In this document: in pieces, positions 18,092 to 27,852 of the stretch
Numbering within the stretch: position 1 is the stretch's first letter
Layout of the letters: each line of letters begins with the position of its first letter
Assembly (NCBI GenBank): GCA_024280945.1
Contig: JAMXLO010000115.1
Span: 25,503 to 89,502 of the forward strand
Length of the DNA stretch: 64,000 nt
Direction: 5' to 3'
Origin: Acetobacteraceae bacterium
GTDB lineage: Bacteria; Pseudomonadota; Alphaproteobacteria; Acetobacterales; Acetobacteraceae
Notes under the pieces: model-generated
What the model saw: only the letters and a program-made list of their open reading frames with translations
Database searches by the model: none
Told to the model about the DNA's origin: nothing
Program-made: the position numbers and the translations under genes

Positions 18092-20056
18092 CTACCGGGC
18101 GCTCTCCCGCCCCTTGGGCCCCGGAAGCCGCTGACCGCCGGGTTGCTGCTTCGCCTGTGCCAGAATTCGGTCGCAGTGATGATCGTCGCCGGCGCCGAAC
18201 TGGATGGTCGGCAGTGCGGCAAGCGGCGGCAGTATCGCTGCCAGTCCGGCAACGAGACCACCGCGGACGGCGAGCTCGGCCCCAGGCATGATGCTGGGAT
18301 GTTTCAGCGTGCCGGCAATGTTTATCGGTGCCGGCAGCGAGCCGATGGTGAAGTGCTTGGCGGCGGTGCGCAGCTGCAGATCGACAGCCTCATTGCGCAG
18401 GTCCGCCCCGCCACTGCCCGTCACGATAGCCTCATCGGTATCCAGGATAAGTGTCTGGAGCTGAAACCTGCCCCGCTGCAGCCCCGCCTGGGCGATGAAA
18501 CATTCGATCTTTGTCCGTTGCGGCATGCCCAGCGCGGACAGCAGGGCGTTGCTGAATTGCAGCCCGGAAAGGTCGACCAGCACGGCGCTGAGATCGCCGC
18601 CAGCCATCGCCAGTTTCAGGTCGCCAGTGCCATTGCCGAACATCTGGGCGATCGAATTCCCGACGCCATCAATCCTGGCGGAACCGCTGATAGTTCCCGC
18701 GCCTTGGAATGCGTGTGTCGCTGCCATCAATCGGGAGACATCGACGCGCTGAAACGCGACGTCCCCCCTCACGTGGGTCAGATCGCCCTGCGGTGTCAGT
18801 CCAATGTCGCCGTTGATCTGGCCGGTGCCCACACCGAAGCTGAGCGGATGCAGCGAGACCTGGCCGTCAACGATGTCCAGCTTCACGTCGAGGTTATCCA
18901 GCGGCATGTATCTCCCCTGGATGGACTGGCCTCGGTACTGCAGATGGACGTTCGCCCAGCGCAGCTTCGGCACGCTGATTGGCGTGTCCGGAATCAGCCT
19001 CGGGCTTGTTTCTGCGCGCACCAACGCCGCGCGCTGCGACGGTGGTTCATTCGGGGTGTTCGCGCGCCCGGGCGCGGTGCCGATGAAGCTGCCGAGATCG
19101 GCAAGATCGACGCGGCGCGAGCGGAGATCGGCCGTCATCTCCGGTGGCTCGTTGTCCGGGTTGACTGCGATGGTGCCCTCCAGATCGGAGTTGCCGATGC
19201 GCGCAGAGAAGTCGCGCAGTTGCACGCGGTGCCCGGCGAATTCGAGCTGGCCGGTCAGCTGATAGTCGGGGGTTTGCGGTAAGGGCAGACCGGTGAGCGC
19301 CCCGAGCAGCGACATGTCGGGTCCGGCCAAGTGCAGCTTGAGTTCCGCACCCTGCATCGCCATCGGATCGCTCACTCTCCCGACCAGACTCACTTGAGAG
19401 GGGCCGTTCTGTACTTGGAGGTCAATCGGCCACGGTTGCGTGGTGTCCTGCAGCGACAAGAGCGCACCGCCGACCGCATGTCCGCTGATGGGTTGGGCGT
19501 TGTACGTGCCGCGTGCGTCCAGCACGATCTGGGCCTGCTCGCCCTGATGCCGGGTCGCGATGTCGACGACCACATCAGCCTTCAGCCTTGCCAGACGGAT
19601 GAACGCCTGCCCATCCTCGATACGGACTTCGCCAACCTGCGCCCCACCGCCGTTTCTCTGGGCCAGTCGTAGTTTGTAGTTGGCCGCTCCATTAGCCATT
19701 TGCGTCGCAGCGACCTGCGGGCGCTCGATTGCGACCAGGGGAATCACCAGACTCCCATGGCGGAGGTAGTCCCACGCGTCGATCTGCACCCGCAGCACCG
19801 GCAACCGTGCCAGAGGCTCGCCGGTCCAATCCGGTGGGTTGCCGATCACGACGTCGTTCGCGGTGACCGTGACGACCCGCCCGGGTCGGATATGCAGGTG
19901 CCCGATCGATACCGGACGCCCCAACGCGGCGGCGGCGCGTGACGCGACGAGAGGCCGCAGCAGATCGCCTCCCCACATGAAGGCCGCGGCAACGATCGCC
20001 AGAACCGAGAGGCCCAACCCCAGCACCCAGGCCAGGGCACGGTGTCGGCGAGCCAT
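18092..20056 (-). CDS. AsmA family envelope protein
   Basis: A 654-residue protein anchored by one N-terminal membrane helix (about residues 8-28) with a large periplasmic beta-rich body. IGHLHIRPGRVVTVTANDVV near residue 50 is the AsmA N-terminal signature. The C-terminal ISGSARIDGVGNSIAQMFGN and LQLRTAAKHFTIGSLPAPIN followed by GTLKHP belong to the AsmA_2 domain. Relatives (AsmA, TamB, YhdP) shape outer-membrane assembly or move phospholipid between membranes. AGGAG precedes the start. It is a single gene between unrelated neighbours. Confidence 0.85.
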   Translation of the reverse strand: MARRHRALAWVLGLGLSVLAIVAAAFMWGGDLLRPLVASRAAAALGRPVSIGHLHIRPGRVVTVTANDVVIGNPPDWTGEPLARLPVLRVQIDAWDYLRHGSLVIPLVAIERPQVAATQMANGAANYKLRLAQRNGGGAQVGEVRIEDGQAFIRLARLKADVVVDIATRHQGEQAQIVLDARGTYNAQPISGHAVGGALLSLQDTTQPWPIDLQVQNGPSQVSLVGRVSDPMAMQGAELKLHLAGPDMSLLGALTGLPLPQTPDYQLTGQLEFAGHRVQLRDFSARIGNSDLEGTIAVNPDNEPPEMTADLRSRRVDLADLGSFIGTAPGRANTPNEPPSQRAALVRAETSPRLIPDTPISVPKLRWANVHLQYRGQSIQGRYMPLDNLDVKLDIVDGQVSLHPLSFGVGTGQINGDIGLTPQGDLTHVRGDVAFQRVDVSRLMAATHAFQGAGTISGSARIDGVGNSIAQMFGNGTGDLKLAMAGGDLSAVLVDLSGLQFSNALLSALGMPQRTKIECFIAQAGLQRGRFQLQTLILDTDEAIVTGSGGADLRNEAVDLQLRTAAKHFTIGSLPAPINIAGTLKHPSIMPGAELAVRGGLVAGLAAILPPLAALPTIQFGAGDDHHCDRILAQAKQQPGGQRLPGPKGRESAR

Positions 20057-20122
20057 GGCAACTCCTGTCGTGCAAGGCCGACAACGAAGCGGCGGGCGAA
20101 CGGTTGCGCGGTTTCGCCTTGG

Positions 20123-20662
20123 CTATGTCGTGTGGGCGACGTGTGGGCGAACAGCCTCAAACAGGTGCGGCGATGGTGCCAGGCGCGGCCCTTCGCCCGC
20201 GTCAACGGGCGGCACGACCGTCACCCGCCACCGGGCCAAAGTCCGCAGCGACGCCTGCGCCACTGGATGATCCAGCAGCGGCTGGTTCAACGATGGACCG
20301 ACAATGACAGGCGTGCCGCGCCCGATCGCTTCGGCCACCACGGACAGTGCCAGGTTGTCAGCAATCCCATGTGCCAGCTTGTTCAGTGAGTTGAAGCTGC
20401 AAGGCGCGAACAGCACGACGCCGCGTGGCGGGCGCGGCCGGATCGCGAGGTCGAAATACGACTCGACCACCTGCGCACCCTGCACATCAGCAAGCTGGCG
20501 CGGCGCGACGACCCGCGAGGCGTTCGGCGTCGGGATGGCGATCACGCGGGCAAAGCCGAGCTGAACCAGGCCGTGCAGGATCTCGGGGCAGCGGGCGGCG
20601 GTCGAGGTGCCGCTCAGCACCAGGTAGACGACGTCGAACTGTTCGGGTTCAGCACTCGGCAT
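20123..20662 (-). CDS. Flavoprotein of the HFCD/phosphopantothenoylcysteine decarboxylase fold
   Basis: A 179-residue protein with the Rossmann-like flavoprotein domain. YLVLSGTSTAARCPEILHGL forms the first strand and FMN-phosphate loop, and VVLFAPCSFNSLNKLAHGIA with DNLALSVVAEAIGRGTPVIV matches the conserved TPASANTIAK-like and helix regions of PpcDC, Dfp and UbiX-type enzymes. The catalytic His of PpcDC is not obvious, so this may be a different member of the superfamily. A G-rich ribosome site precedes the start. It is divergent from pyrD, with the shared promoter region in about 97 bp. Confidence 0.75.
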   Translation of the reverse strand: MPSAEPEQFDVVYLVLSGTSTAARCPEILHGLVQLGFARVIAIPTPNASRVVAPRQLADVQGAQVVESYFDLAIRPRPPRGVVLFAPCSFNSLNKLAHGIADNLALSVVAEAIGRGTPVIVGPSLNQPLLDHPVAQASLRTLARWRVTVVPPVDAGEGPRLAPSPHLFEAVRPHVAHTT

Positions 20663-20759
20663 AGCGTATCCCCCCTGCTCCCGGTGCTGAGGTTACGTCG
20701 TCCGCCATGCAGTGCGAACCTTTCGGCGTGCCGTTCCGGCGAGCATAAGCCTGTCAACC

Positions 20760-21821
20760 ATGAGCACGGCCTCTGCATCTCTCCTGTTGCCTCTGTTGCG
20801 ACGGCTCGATCCGGAACGGGCACACGAGATCTCGATGCTGGCCCTGCGCCTGGGGCTCGCCGGCCGCGATACGACGACCGACGATCCGACACTCGCCGTC
20901 GACGTGCTCGGCCGTCATTTCGCCAATCCGATCGGGCTTGCGGCGGGGTTCGATAAGAATGCGGTGGCGATCGCGTCGCTGGCACGGCTGGGCTTCGGCT
21001 TTGTGGAGACCGGCACGGTCACGCCCCAACCGCAACCTGGCAATCCGCGGCCACGGCTGTTCCGACTGGAGACAGACCGCGCGGTGATCAATCGCATGGG
21101 CTTCAACAATGCCGGCATCGACGCCTATCTGCGGCGGCTTGCGCGCCGGCCGCGCGGGTCCGCGATCATCGGCGCCAATGTCGGCATCAACAAAGAGGGG
21201 GCCGATCCGCAGCGCGACTATCCCGCACTGATCGCCGCAGTGGCCCCTTACGTGGACTACGCAGTGATCAATGTGTCGTCGCCGAATACGCCCGGGTTGC
21301 GTGACCTTCAGGGCGAGGAGCAGTTGCGCCGGATCCTGAGCGCCGTCACCAAAAGCGCTCCGCAACGGCCGCCACTGCTGGTCAAGATCGCGCCGGACAT
21401 CGGGGCGGCTGCCCTCGAGGCGCTGGTGGAAAACTGTGTTGCGCAGGGAGTGCAGGGACTGATCGTGGCGAACACCACCACGTCGCGCCCGGCTGCCCTG
21501 CAGTCGCAACATGCGGGCGAGGCCGGCGGGCTATCCGGCGAACCATTGTTTCGGCTGTCCACCTCGGTGCTGGCACGTGCACATCTTCTGGCGCGCGGCC
21601 GACTCGTGCTGATCGGCGTCGGCGGCGTGTCCAGCGGTGAACAGGCTCTGGCCAAGATCCAGGCGGGCGCGTCGCTGGTGCAGCTTTACACCGCATTTGC
21701 TTACTGCGGGCCGGCCCTGATCCCACGGCTCAAGCGCGAACTGGCCGACCGCCTGCGCAACGCAGGTTTCCATCGCGTGGAGGACGCGGTGGGCAGCGAC
21801 GCGCAACATCTGGCAGAATGA
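20760..21821 (+). CDS. pyrD: Dihydroorotate dehydrogenase (quinone), class 2
   Basis: Fourth step of pyrimidine synthesis: oxidises dihydroorotate to orotate using FMN and membrane quinone. The 353-residue protein has the class 2 N-terminal membrane-associated helices (LLPLLRRLDPERAHEISM), the NRMGFNNAGIDAYLRRL motif, GANVGINKE, and NVSSPNTPGLRDLQ containing the catalytic Ser typical of class 2. LLVKIAPDI and the phosphate site IGVGGVSSGEQALAKIQAGA follow. ATG 20760 is preferred over a GTG 48 bp upstream because family members begin just before the LLRRLDPE helix. The stop overlaps the next gene (ATGA). Confidence 0.95.
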   Translation: MSTASASLLLPLLRRLDPERAHEISMLALRLGLAGRDTTTDDPTLAVDVLGRHFANPIGLAAGFDKNAVAIASLARLGFGFVETGTVTPQPQPGNPRPRLFRLETDRAVINRMGFNNAGIDAYLRRLARRPRGSAIIGANVGINKEGADPQRDYPALIAAVAPYVDYAVINVSSPNTPGLRDLQGEEQLRRILSAVTKSAPQRPPLLVKIAPDIGAAALEALVENCVAQGVQGLIVANTTTSRPAALQSQHAGEAGGLSGEPLFRLSTSVLARAHLLARGRLVLIGVGGVSSGEQALAKIQAGASLVQLYTAFAYCGPALIPRLKRELADRLRNAGFHRVEDAVGSDAQHLAE

Positions 21822-22693
21822 CGCCGATGGAACATCTGCAAGGTTTCGCTCCTCTTGCCGATCGCTACGACGGCTTCGTCCTCGACCTCTGGGGAGTCAT
21901 CCATGACGGCGTGAATGCGTTCCCGCATGCTGTGGACTGCCTCGCCCGGCTGCGTAAAGCAGGCAAGCGCACATTGCTGCTGTCCAACGTGCCGCGGCCG
22001 AACGAAGCTGCGCAGGCGCTCATGCAACGTATGGGGATTCCGGACGATCTCTATACCGATATCCTGACCAGCGGCGAGGCGGTGCGCCGTGCGCTGCAGC
22101 GTCCGCCGGATCTGTGGTGGGCGGAACTCGGAACGCGCGTGTTCCATCTGGGGCCGGAGCGCGATAACGGCGTCATCGAAGGCCTGCCGTTGACCAAGGT
22201 GATGCAGCCGTCCGAGGCCAACTTCGTGCTGAACACCGGTCCGGACGATCACCGGAACCCGACCGACATGGCGGAGTTCGAAGAGGTCCTGCAGGACTGC
22301 GCGAACCATCATTTGCCGATGATCTGCGCCAATCCTGATCTGCAGGTCATCCGCGGCGGTGTGCGGGTGCTGTGCGCCGGATCGTTGGCCTTGCGCTATC
22401 AGGAACTGGGAGGCGATGTTCGGTCCATCGGCAAGCCGGACCCTGCGATCTATCAGCCGGTGCTGCAAAGCCTCGACCTTCCCGTCCAGCGCGTGCTGGC
22501 GGTCGGCGACGCGCTGCATACCGATATTGCCGGCGCGGCAGCCGTAGACCTTGCCGCCTGCTGGGTGCTCGGCGGCGTCCACGCGGAGGCGTTGGCGAAC
22601 GGAAACGGGGACTACGATGTCGCGCGTGCGGAAACCATCGCCAGGGATGCGGCATTGGCACCGATTGCGTCGATCCCTCGCTTCGCCTGGTGA
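21818..22693 (+). CDS. HAD-superfamily class IIA hydrolase (TIGR01459-like)
   Basis: A 291-residue phosphatase-fold protein. VLDLWGVIHDGVNAFPHA near residue 20 carries the nucleophilic Asp in the DxWGV form typical of this subgroup. TLLLSNVPRPN is motif II, the IIA cap lies in the middle (FHLGPERDNGVIEGL), and IGKPDPAIYQPVL and VLAVGDALHTDIAGA are motifs III and IV. Relatives include NagD-like sugar and pyridoxal phosphatases; the substrate is not known. Translation is probably coupled to pyrD through the ATGA overlap. Confidence 0.88.
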   Translation: MTPMEHLQGFAPLADRYDGFVLDLWGVIHDGVNAFPHAVDCLARLRKAGKRTLLLSNVPRPNEAAQALMQRMGIPDDLYTDILTSGEAVRRALQRPPDLWWAELGTRVFHLGPERDNGVIEGLPLTKVMQPSEANFVLNTGPDDHRNPTDMAEFEEVLQDCANHHLPMICANPDLQVIRGGVRVLCAGSLALRYQELGGDVRSIGKPDPAIYQPVLQSLDLPVQRVLAVGDALHTDIAGAAAVDLAACWVLGGVHAEALANGNGDYDVARAETIARDAALAPIASIPRFAW

Positions 22694-22750
22694 TCAGTCG
22701 CGATCTGTCTGGCCCGACAACGTCGGAGGCGTGAAATCACGGGCTCAAGT

Positions 22751-23602
22751 TCAGTGCGAGAACAGCACCGGAGCGGTCATCTCTGCGATGAGCGTGCGGG
22801 TGACGCCGCCGAACACCAGTTCTCGGGCGCGCGAATGGCCATAGGCACCGGCGACGATCAGATCGGCGCCGATATCGGCGGCATACGACAACAGGGCCTC
22901 GCCATCGGCAATGTCCCTGGCGACGGTGTGCGCCGCTTCCGCCTTCAGCCCGTGCCGGGCAAGATGCAGTGCAATGTCAGCGGCCGGCACGTCGCCATGG
23001 CTGCCGCCGACGCCCTGCTGCGGGTTGATCGCCAGGACGGTGACCTGCTTGGCATTCAGCAGCAGGGGCAGCGCGTCGTTCAGAGCGCGGGCGGCCTCGC
23101 GGCTTGCGTTCCACGCCACCAGAACGCGCTCGCCAATGGTAGGAAAATCGCCGGCGAACGGCACAGCCAGCACCGGGCGACCCGAGGTCATGACCGTCGT
23201 CACCAGGACAGCATCCGCGTCCTGCGGCTCTTCACGGTTGGGCTGGCCGACGATGGTAAGATCCGCATAGCGCGCATGCAGCGCGACGGTGGGCGGGGGA
23301 GGTCCTTCCACCAGCCGCCACTCACCTTCGAGACCATTGCGCCGCAGGCATTCGCGGAATGCGGCCTCTATCGGCTTGGCAGCCTCGACGGCTTCGGCAC
23401 GGATCCGCTCGACGATCTCCTCCGGATTGGTGGGTACGAACGGCATCGCGGCGCCGTAGAAGTAATTCGCCGACGGGATATCGATGACATGCAGCCCCGT
23501 CAGATGGGCGTTGTGCTGGATCGCCAGACGCGCAGCCAACTCCCTGCGCTTGGCGCTGCGAGGCGTGACATCCAAATAGACCAACAGGTCCTTGAGAGCC
23601 AT
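22751..23602 (-). CDS. Tandem universal stress protein (two Usp domains)
   Basis: A 283-residue protein with two Usp units (about 1-140 and 150-283). The second unit carries the ATP-binding signature GAYGHSRARELVFGGVTRTL near 257. The first has a degenerate version (TIVGQPNREEPQDADAV). This asymmetry is common in tandem Usp proteins, where one half binds ATP. GGGAGG precedes the start. It stands alone on its strand between convergent and same-strand neighbours. Confidence 0.88.
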   Translation of the reverse strand: MALKDLLVYLDVTPRSAKRRELAARLAIQHNAHLTGLHVIDIPSANYFYGAAMPFVPTNPEEIVERIRAEAVEAAKPIEAAFRECLRRNGLEGEWRLVEGPPPPTVALHARYADLTIVGQPNREEPQDADAVLVTTVMTSGRPVLAVPFAGDFPTIGERVLVAWNASREAARALNDALPLLLNAKQVTVLAINPQQGVGGSHGDVPAADIALHLARHGLKAEAAHTVARDIADGEALLSYAADIGADLIVAGAYGHSRARELVFGGVTRTLIAEMTAPVLFSH

Positions 23603-23684
23603 TGACGGAATCCTCCCTCTATGACGATCGAATCGCCGTATACACCTCGACCGCGACAGCCGAATTGATCTGCATCAGTCGATA

Positions 23685-23990
23685 CTATTGCAGCGGCACC
23701 TGCAAACTTAGTCCTGGAGTCTGAATCGGGCGTTTGTCTTCGTTGCTCTGAAATCGCGAGCCGGGGGTGTAGCCCAGTCCCTGCGTGAGCAGTTGCGCTC
23801 GGAAGTCTTGCGGTCGAACCCGCACGCCATCACTCGGCGGCACCCAGGGCGCTTGTGCGCCGCGGTCGGGCGTCGGAGCGAGTTGCTCGGGCGGCGGGTG
23901 AGGTGGCGGGATTGGCGGCAGCGGCAAGGGGGCGGGGGCGGCAGCAACGGATACGACCATCGCAAGCCCCGAGCAGGCACGACGGATCAT
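23685..23990 (-). CDS. Small secreted proline-rich protein, hypothetical
   Basis: A 101-residue protein with a plausible signal sequence (RRACSGLAMVVSVAAAPAPL), then a stretch of nearly pure Pro/Leu/His, then a charged C-terminal half. Its ATG overlaps the stop of the NUDIX gene (ATGA at 23987-23990), which supports that it is translated. No family is recognised; the role could be envelope-related. Confidence 0.6.
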   Translation of the reverse strand: MIRRACSGLAMVVSVAAAPAPLPLPPIPPPHPPPEQLAPTPDRGAQAPWVPPSDGVRVRPQDFRAQLLTQGLGYTPGSRFQSNEDKRPIQTPGLSLQVPLQ

Positions 23991-24547
23991 GACACCCTGC
24001 CGTGGCTGGTCGGCGAGGGCGGCTTGACGCCACGCAGGTCGTCGGGCGGATTGCCGGCAGGCGCGCCGAGAGGCCCTTGTCCCGCCTTCTGCCAGGCATC
24101 GAGAGCCCAGATGACTGAGGGAAAGGCGATGTGGTCACGCGGAATCCGTTCCGGCGCGAACAAAGCGACCTCCAGACTCTCGTCACCCGCTGCAAAGCGG
24201 GGCTCCCCGGCGAAGCTCCCGCGGAAAATTACCTGCACCTGACCGATGCGGCTGATGCTGAACACACCCAGTATGCCATCGAGCACGATGGCCGCCTGCG
24301 CTTCCTCCCAGGCCTCGCGTGCGGCGCCCTCCTCGAGGGTTTCGCCGTGTTCAAGATAGCCCGCCGGCAACGTCCAGAACCCCCGTCGCGGCTCAATGGC
24401 GCGACGACACATCAGAACTGAACCGTCAGCCACCACCACCGCTCCAACCACCACTTTGGGATTCTCGTAGGCGACGTGTCCGCAATCCGCGCAGACAAGC
24501 CGCTCGCGATTGTCACCAGTGGGAATACGGCGGACGAAGTCCGGCAT
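23987..24547 (-). CDS. NUDIX hydrolase with N-terminal CxxC
   Basis: A 186-residue NUDIX protein that hydrolyses a nucleoside-diphosphate-linked compound. RIPTGDNRERLVCADCGHVA at residues 8-27 is the leader of a common proteobacterial subgroup. The NUDIX box runs GYLEHGETLEEGAAREAWEE near residue 62, with all catalytic glutamates present; the final Gly of the consensus is Ala here. The second Cys pair of a full zinc ribbon is absent. A small secreted-protein gene is coupled to its end by a 4-bp overlap. The substrate is unknown. Confidence 0.88.
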   Translation of the reverse strand: MPDFVRRIPTGDNRERLVCADCGHVAYENPKVVVGAVVVADGSVLMCRRAIEPRRGFWTLPAGYLEHGETLEEGAAREAWEEAQAAIVLDGILGVFSISRIGQVQVIFRGSFAGEPRFAAGDESLEVALFAPERIPRDHIAFPSVIWALDAWQKAGQGPLGAPAGNPPDDLRGVKPPSPTSHGRVS

Positions 24548-24873
24548 GTCCGCAACGTGGCGCTTTCACCGCAGCGGATCAATACCCAACCGAAAGTGAA
24601 TGTTACCAGGGCCCTATGGCGCGAATTACACCGAGAGGTCGAGCAGCGATCCTCGCGGTAACACACGACTCGGCGCATCGCGTGTCGGCGGCGCGATGCC
24701 TGTCAGCGTCGGCTGAGAGCCCGATTGCGATGCGGCGGCCGAGACCGCACGCGCGGGGTGCACATTGGCGGAAACTCCGCTCGGTGGCGCGATGCCTGCG
24801 GAGAAAGCGGCGATCGAGAGTGGTGACAACATGGGGCCAGGGTCGCGCCGTGCGGTTAACAACGGCTGAAGGA
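24548..24873. other. Intergenic stretch without recognisable gene
   Basis: About 326 bp between the NUDIX start and the sensor kinase stop. Frames here have no family resemblance. A short GCGATGCCTG-type motif occurs at about 24692 and again at about 24790, but no organised repeat or hairpin stands out. Confidence 0.4.
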
Positions 24874-27852
24874 TCATACCAACTCGATGCCAAGGGCCTG
24901 TCGCAAGGCCGCGGCAGTCCGGGAGAGTTCTGCCGCCACATCATCGACAGGTGTCGACAGCGGGGGCATCGGCTCCAGGCAAGCCGTCTGCATAAGCACC
25001 CGCAGCCGCGCTTCCAATGACGCCATGCCGTATTCCGCTGCCATGCCGGCCATGGCATGGGCGGCGGTCCGCAGCGCCTCGCGGTCCGACCGGATGCTGG
25101 CTTCGCGCAGCGACACGAGCCGGTCAGACAGATCGGCGAGACACGTCTCGACCAGGTTGGCGAGAGTGCCAGCTGGCAGACTGGCTCGCAGTTCTTCCAG
25201 CCGTGCCGGGGACAGCACGGGCGGGGCGACCTGACACGCAGGCGCGCTATCGCGTCCGCCTGCCTGCGGCCCTGACCGATGCGGCCATACGTAGCGGGCA
25301 ATGACGTCCAGCAGATCGCTCAATGTAGCTGGCTTGGCCAGCATATCGTCCATTCCTGCTGCCGCACAGGCCGCTTGATCCTCCGGACAGATATTCGCTG
25401 TCAGTGCCACGATCGGCACACGCGCTGCCGGGCCGCCAAGGGCGCGGATCTGCCGCACCGCCTCGAGGCCGCTCATACCCGGCATGAAAATGTCCATCAG
25501 CACCAGATCATAAGGTGACGTTGCAACGGCACTGACCGCCTCCTGTCCGCTGCTCGCAACGTCTACCTGGTGCCCTTCGCGGCGGAGCAGCATCGCGGTG
25601 ACCATCTGATTGGCCAGGATGTCCTCGACCAGCAGGATCCGCGTTCGCGGCAGCCACCGCTGTTGCGGGGTAACCGGTCGCGGCGAGACGGCCGCGGCGC
25701 CAGTTGGGACCGACTTGATCGGCAAGGTTAGCCAGAATTCGTTGCCGGCGTCGCGATTGCAAAGCTGCCATGCCTGGCAGCCCATCTCGCCGCCCATCAG
25801 GGTCACGAGGTGCCGGCAGATCGTCAGGCCGAGGCCTGTCCCGGTCGACGCAGCATCCTTCCTATCCTGCAACTGGTAGAACGGCTCGAACAGATGGGCA
25901 CAGCTGGCCGGTGGGATGACAGGCCCGCGGTCCCGCACGGCCAGCCGCAGCCGCGGCTCCGAACCATTGGGCAGAACCTCCGCGATCACCCGCACTTCGC
26001 CGGGATCGGCAAATTTCAGGGCGTTCGACAGCAGGTTGATCAGAACCTGCCGCAAGCGGCCGGGATCCTCATACAGCTCGGTCGGTACCCCATGCGCGAC
26101 GCTCAGCCGCAGCGCCATTCGGCGTTCCGCCGCCTGAGCGTTGAATATCTCCATGGTGCTTTCGATCAATGGGCGTAACGCGAAGACACCGGGCCGCAGC
26201 GCCAGCTGCCCCGACTCCATCCGCGACATCTCCAGGATGTCGTTGATCAAGGCCGACAGCGCCTCGCCGGCGCGCTGCGCAGTCTCCGCAAGGACGCGAT
26301 GGGTTCCCGCAATTTCGCCGCTCGCCAGCAGATGGAGGCTGTTGAGCAGGGCGCCGAGGGGCGTGCGAATTTCATGCGACACAATCGCGACGAAACGTGA
26401 CATCGCCTTGGTCGCTGCCGCGGCCAGGGCATTGGCCTGCCGCAGGGCGTTCACTGATTCGCGGTGGGCGGTGATATCCGAATAGAGCGTCACGAACCCC
26501 CCGTCGGGCAGCCCGTTGCGCCGTAGCTCCACGACGCGGCCATCGGGCGCGGTCCGCTCGATGGCACGTGGATATGTCCCGGCACGCAGGATGGCCATGC
26601 GGCGCGACACTTCAGCCTCGATATCGACCTGACCGAACACGCCGGCGGCGGCTTGCGCGCGAAGGATGTTCTCCATCGGGAGCCCAATCCGCAGAAGGCT
26701 CCTCGGCACGCTGGCGATCTCCGGAAAACGATCGTTCCACGCAACCAGCTGCATTTTACCATCGGTCATCGCCACGCCATCGGACATGCCGGCGAAGGTC
26801 GCTTGCAGCAGGTCGGTTCTGGCATCAGCGTGTGCCTTGGCAAGCGCCAGTTCGGCGTTCGCCCCGGCGAGGACGCGTCGCTCATGGTCCAGCGCTGCCT
26901 CGCGGCGGCGAGCAGCCTGGGCGGCATAGATAAGGGTCGAGGCGAGCAGCAGCAGCAAAAGCGTGATCCCGCCCGCGAACATGTAGGCGTTCGCGGCCCA
27001 GGTCTGGGTCGCACTCATCGCATCGTCGCGGTCGACCGCGACGATGACCCCCAGACCCTGGCCTTCGATCGGGTGAAAGCCGTGGACGCGTTCTATGCCG
27101 TCCAGCGCCGTCCGACCGACCCAGACGGAATTGGGCAAGGCCTGCATCGCCCTGAACATGTCGCTGTCAGCGACGCTGCTTCCCGGATCGGCTGGGCTAC
27201 GGCTCATGATGAGCCGGAGGACGCCTTGCTCCATACCCACAAGGGCAGCCAGGTCATGGGCTCCGATGGCGCCCGGATTGTAGAAGCTGCCCAGTGAGGA
27301 AATCCGCAGGATGGCGACGATCACGCCGGCGAAGGAGCCGTCGCGAGAACGCACTGGGCGAGCGAGGCTCATGTGCCACGACGGTATCAACCGGTTCCTC
27401 GTGCTGGGACCGACGAACATAGAGCCATCATCGGAAGGCCGCCTGGCCAGCGCGCGGAAGTAATCCTGATCGGCGACGTCGCCGCCGGTCGTCTCGGGAA
27501 CCGTGCTGTCGATGATGCGGCCACGCCGGTCCGCGAGGATCACGTCCGGACTGATCTCATTCAGCAGCACGAGCTGATTGCGCCAGGGCAGGAGCCGGAA
27601 ATGCTCCGGGTCGCTTTCCCAGGCATGGGCGAGCGTGCGCAGCTCCTCGTCAACTTCCAGCAGGCTTACCCTGACCTGTTGCGCGAACAGCGTGGCCTGG
27701 TTCGCAACGCTGGTTGCAACGCGTGCCTCCGCCGCAGCCTGCTGGCTATGGACGGCGCTCAACGTGCCGAACCAGGTGAGCGAGATCAGGACCAGGCAGG
27801 CGGCGGCGATGGCGGCGAAACCCAGCTGCCGGCCGGTGGTCCTCGGATTCAT
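24874..27852 (-). CDS. Hybrid sensor histidine kinase (Cache-PAS-HisKA-HATPase-REC-HPt)
   Basis: A 992-residue membrane sensor. Order: membrane span about 12-34, periplasmic double-Cache ligand domain, second span about 285-310, PAS (MSDGVAMTDGKMQLVAWNDR, about 355), HisKA with FVAIVSHEIRTPLGAL, HATPase with N-box DPGRLRQVLINLLSNALKF and TGTGLGLTICRHLV, receiver with LVEDILANQMV and phospho-Asp in LVLMDIFMPGMSG, and a C-terminal HPt with AAHAMAGMAAEYG. The ATPase G1 box reads VRDRGPVIPP where DTGxG is expected, which could lower ATP binding. No output regulator is adjacent, so the HPt probably passes phosphate to a partner elsewhere. Confidence 0.92.
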   Translation of the reverse strand: MNPRTTGRQLGFAAIAAACLVLISLTWFGTLSAVHSQQAAAEARVATSVANQATLFAQQVRVSLLEVDEELRTLAHAWESDPEHFRLLPWRNQLVLLNEISPDVILADRRGRIIDSTVPETTGGDVADQDYFRALARRPSDDGSMFVGPSTRNRLIPSWHMSLARPVRSRDGSFAGVIVAILRISSLGSFYNPGAIGAHDLAALVGMEQGVLRLIMSRSPADPGSSVADSDMFRAMQALPNSVWVGRTALDGIERVHGFHPIEGQGLGVIVAVDRDDAMSATQTWAANAYMFAGGITLLLLLLASTLIYAAQAARRREAALDHERRVLAGANAELALAKAHADARTDLLQATFAGMSDGVAMTDGKMQLVAWNDRFPEIASVPRSLLRIGLPMENILRAQAAAGVFGQVDIEAEVSRRMAILRAGTYPRAIERTAPDGRVVELRRNGLPDGGFVTLYSDITAHRESVNALRQANALAAAATKAMSRFVAIVSHEIRTPLGALLNSLHLLASGEIAGTHRVLAETAQRAGEALSALINDILEMSRMESGQLALRPGVFALRPLIESTMEIFNAQAAERRMALRLSVAHGVPTELYEDPGRLRQVLINLLSNALKFADPGEVRVIAEVLPNGSEPRLRLAVRDRGPVIPPASCAHLFEPFYQLQDRKDAASTGTGLGLTICRHLVTLMGGEMGCQAWQLCNRDAGNEFWLTLPIKSVPTGAAAVSPRPVTPQQRWLPRTRILLVEDILANQMVTAMLLRREGHQVDVASSGQEAVSAVATSPYDLVLMDIFMPGMSGLEAVRQIRALGGPAARVPIVALTANICPEDQAACAAAGMDDMLAKPATLSDLLDVIARYVWPHRSGPQAGGRDSAPACQVAPPVLSPARLEELRASLPAGTLANLVETCLADLSDRLVSLREASIRSDREALRTAAHAMAGMAAEYGMASLEARLRVLMQTACLEPMPPLSTPVDDVAAELSRTAAALRQALGIELV

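Noticed and set aside
24319..25020. Long + strand frame across the NUDIX gene and the following gap
   Set aside because: Its translation is Arg/Pro-rich with no domain pattern and is antisense to two clear genes.
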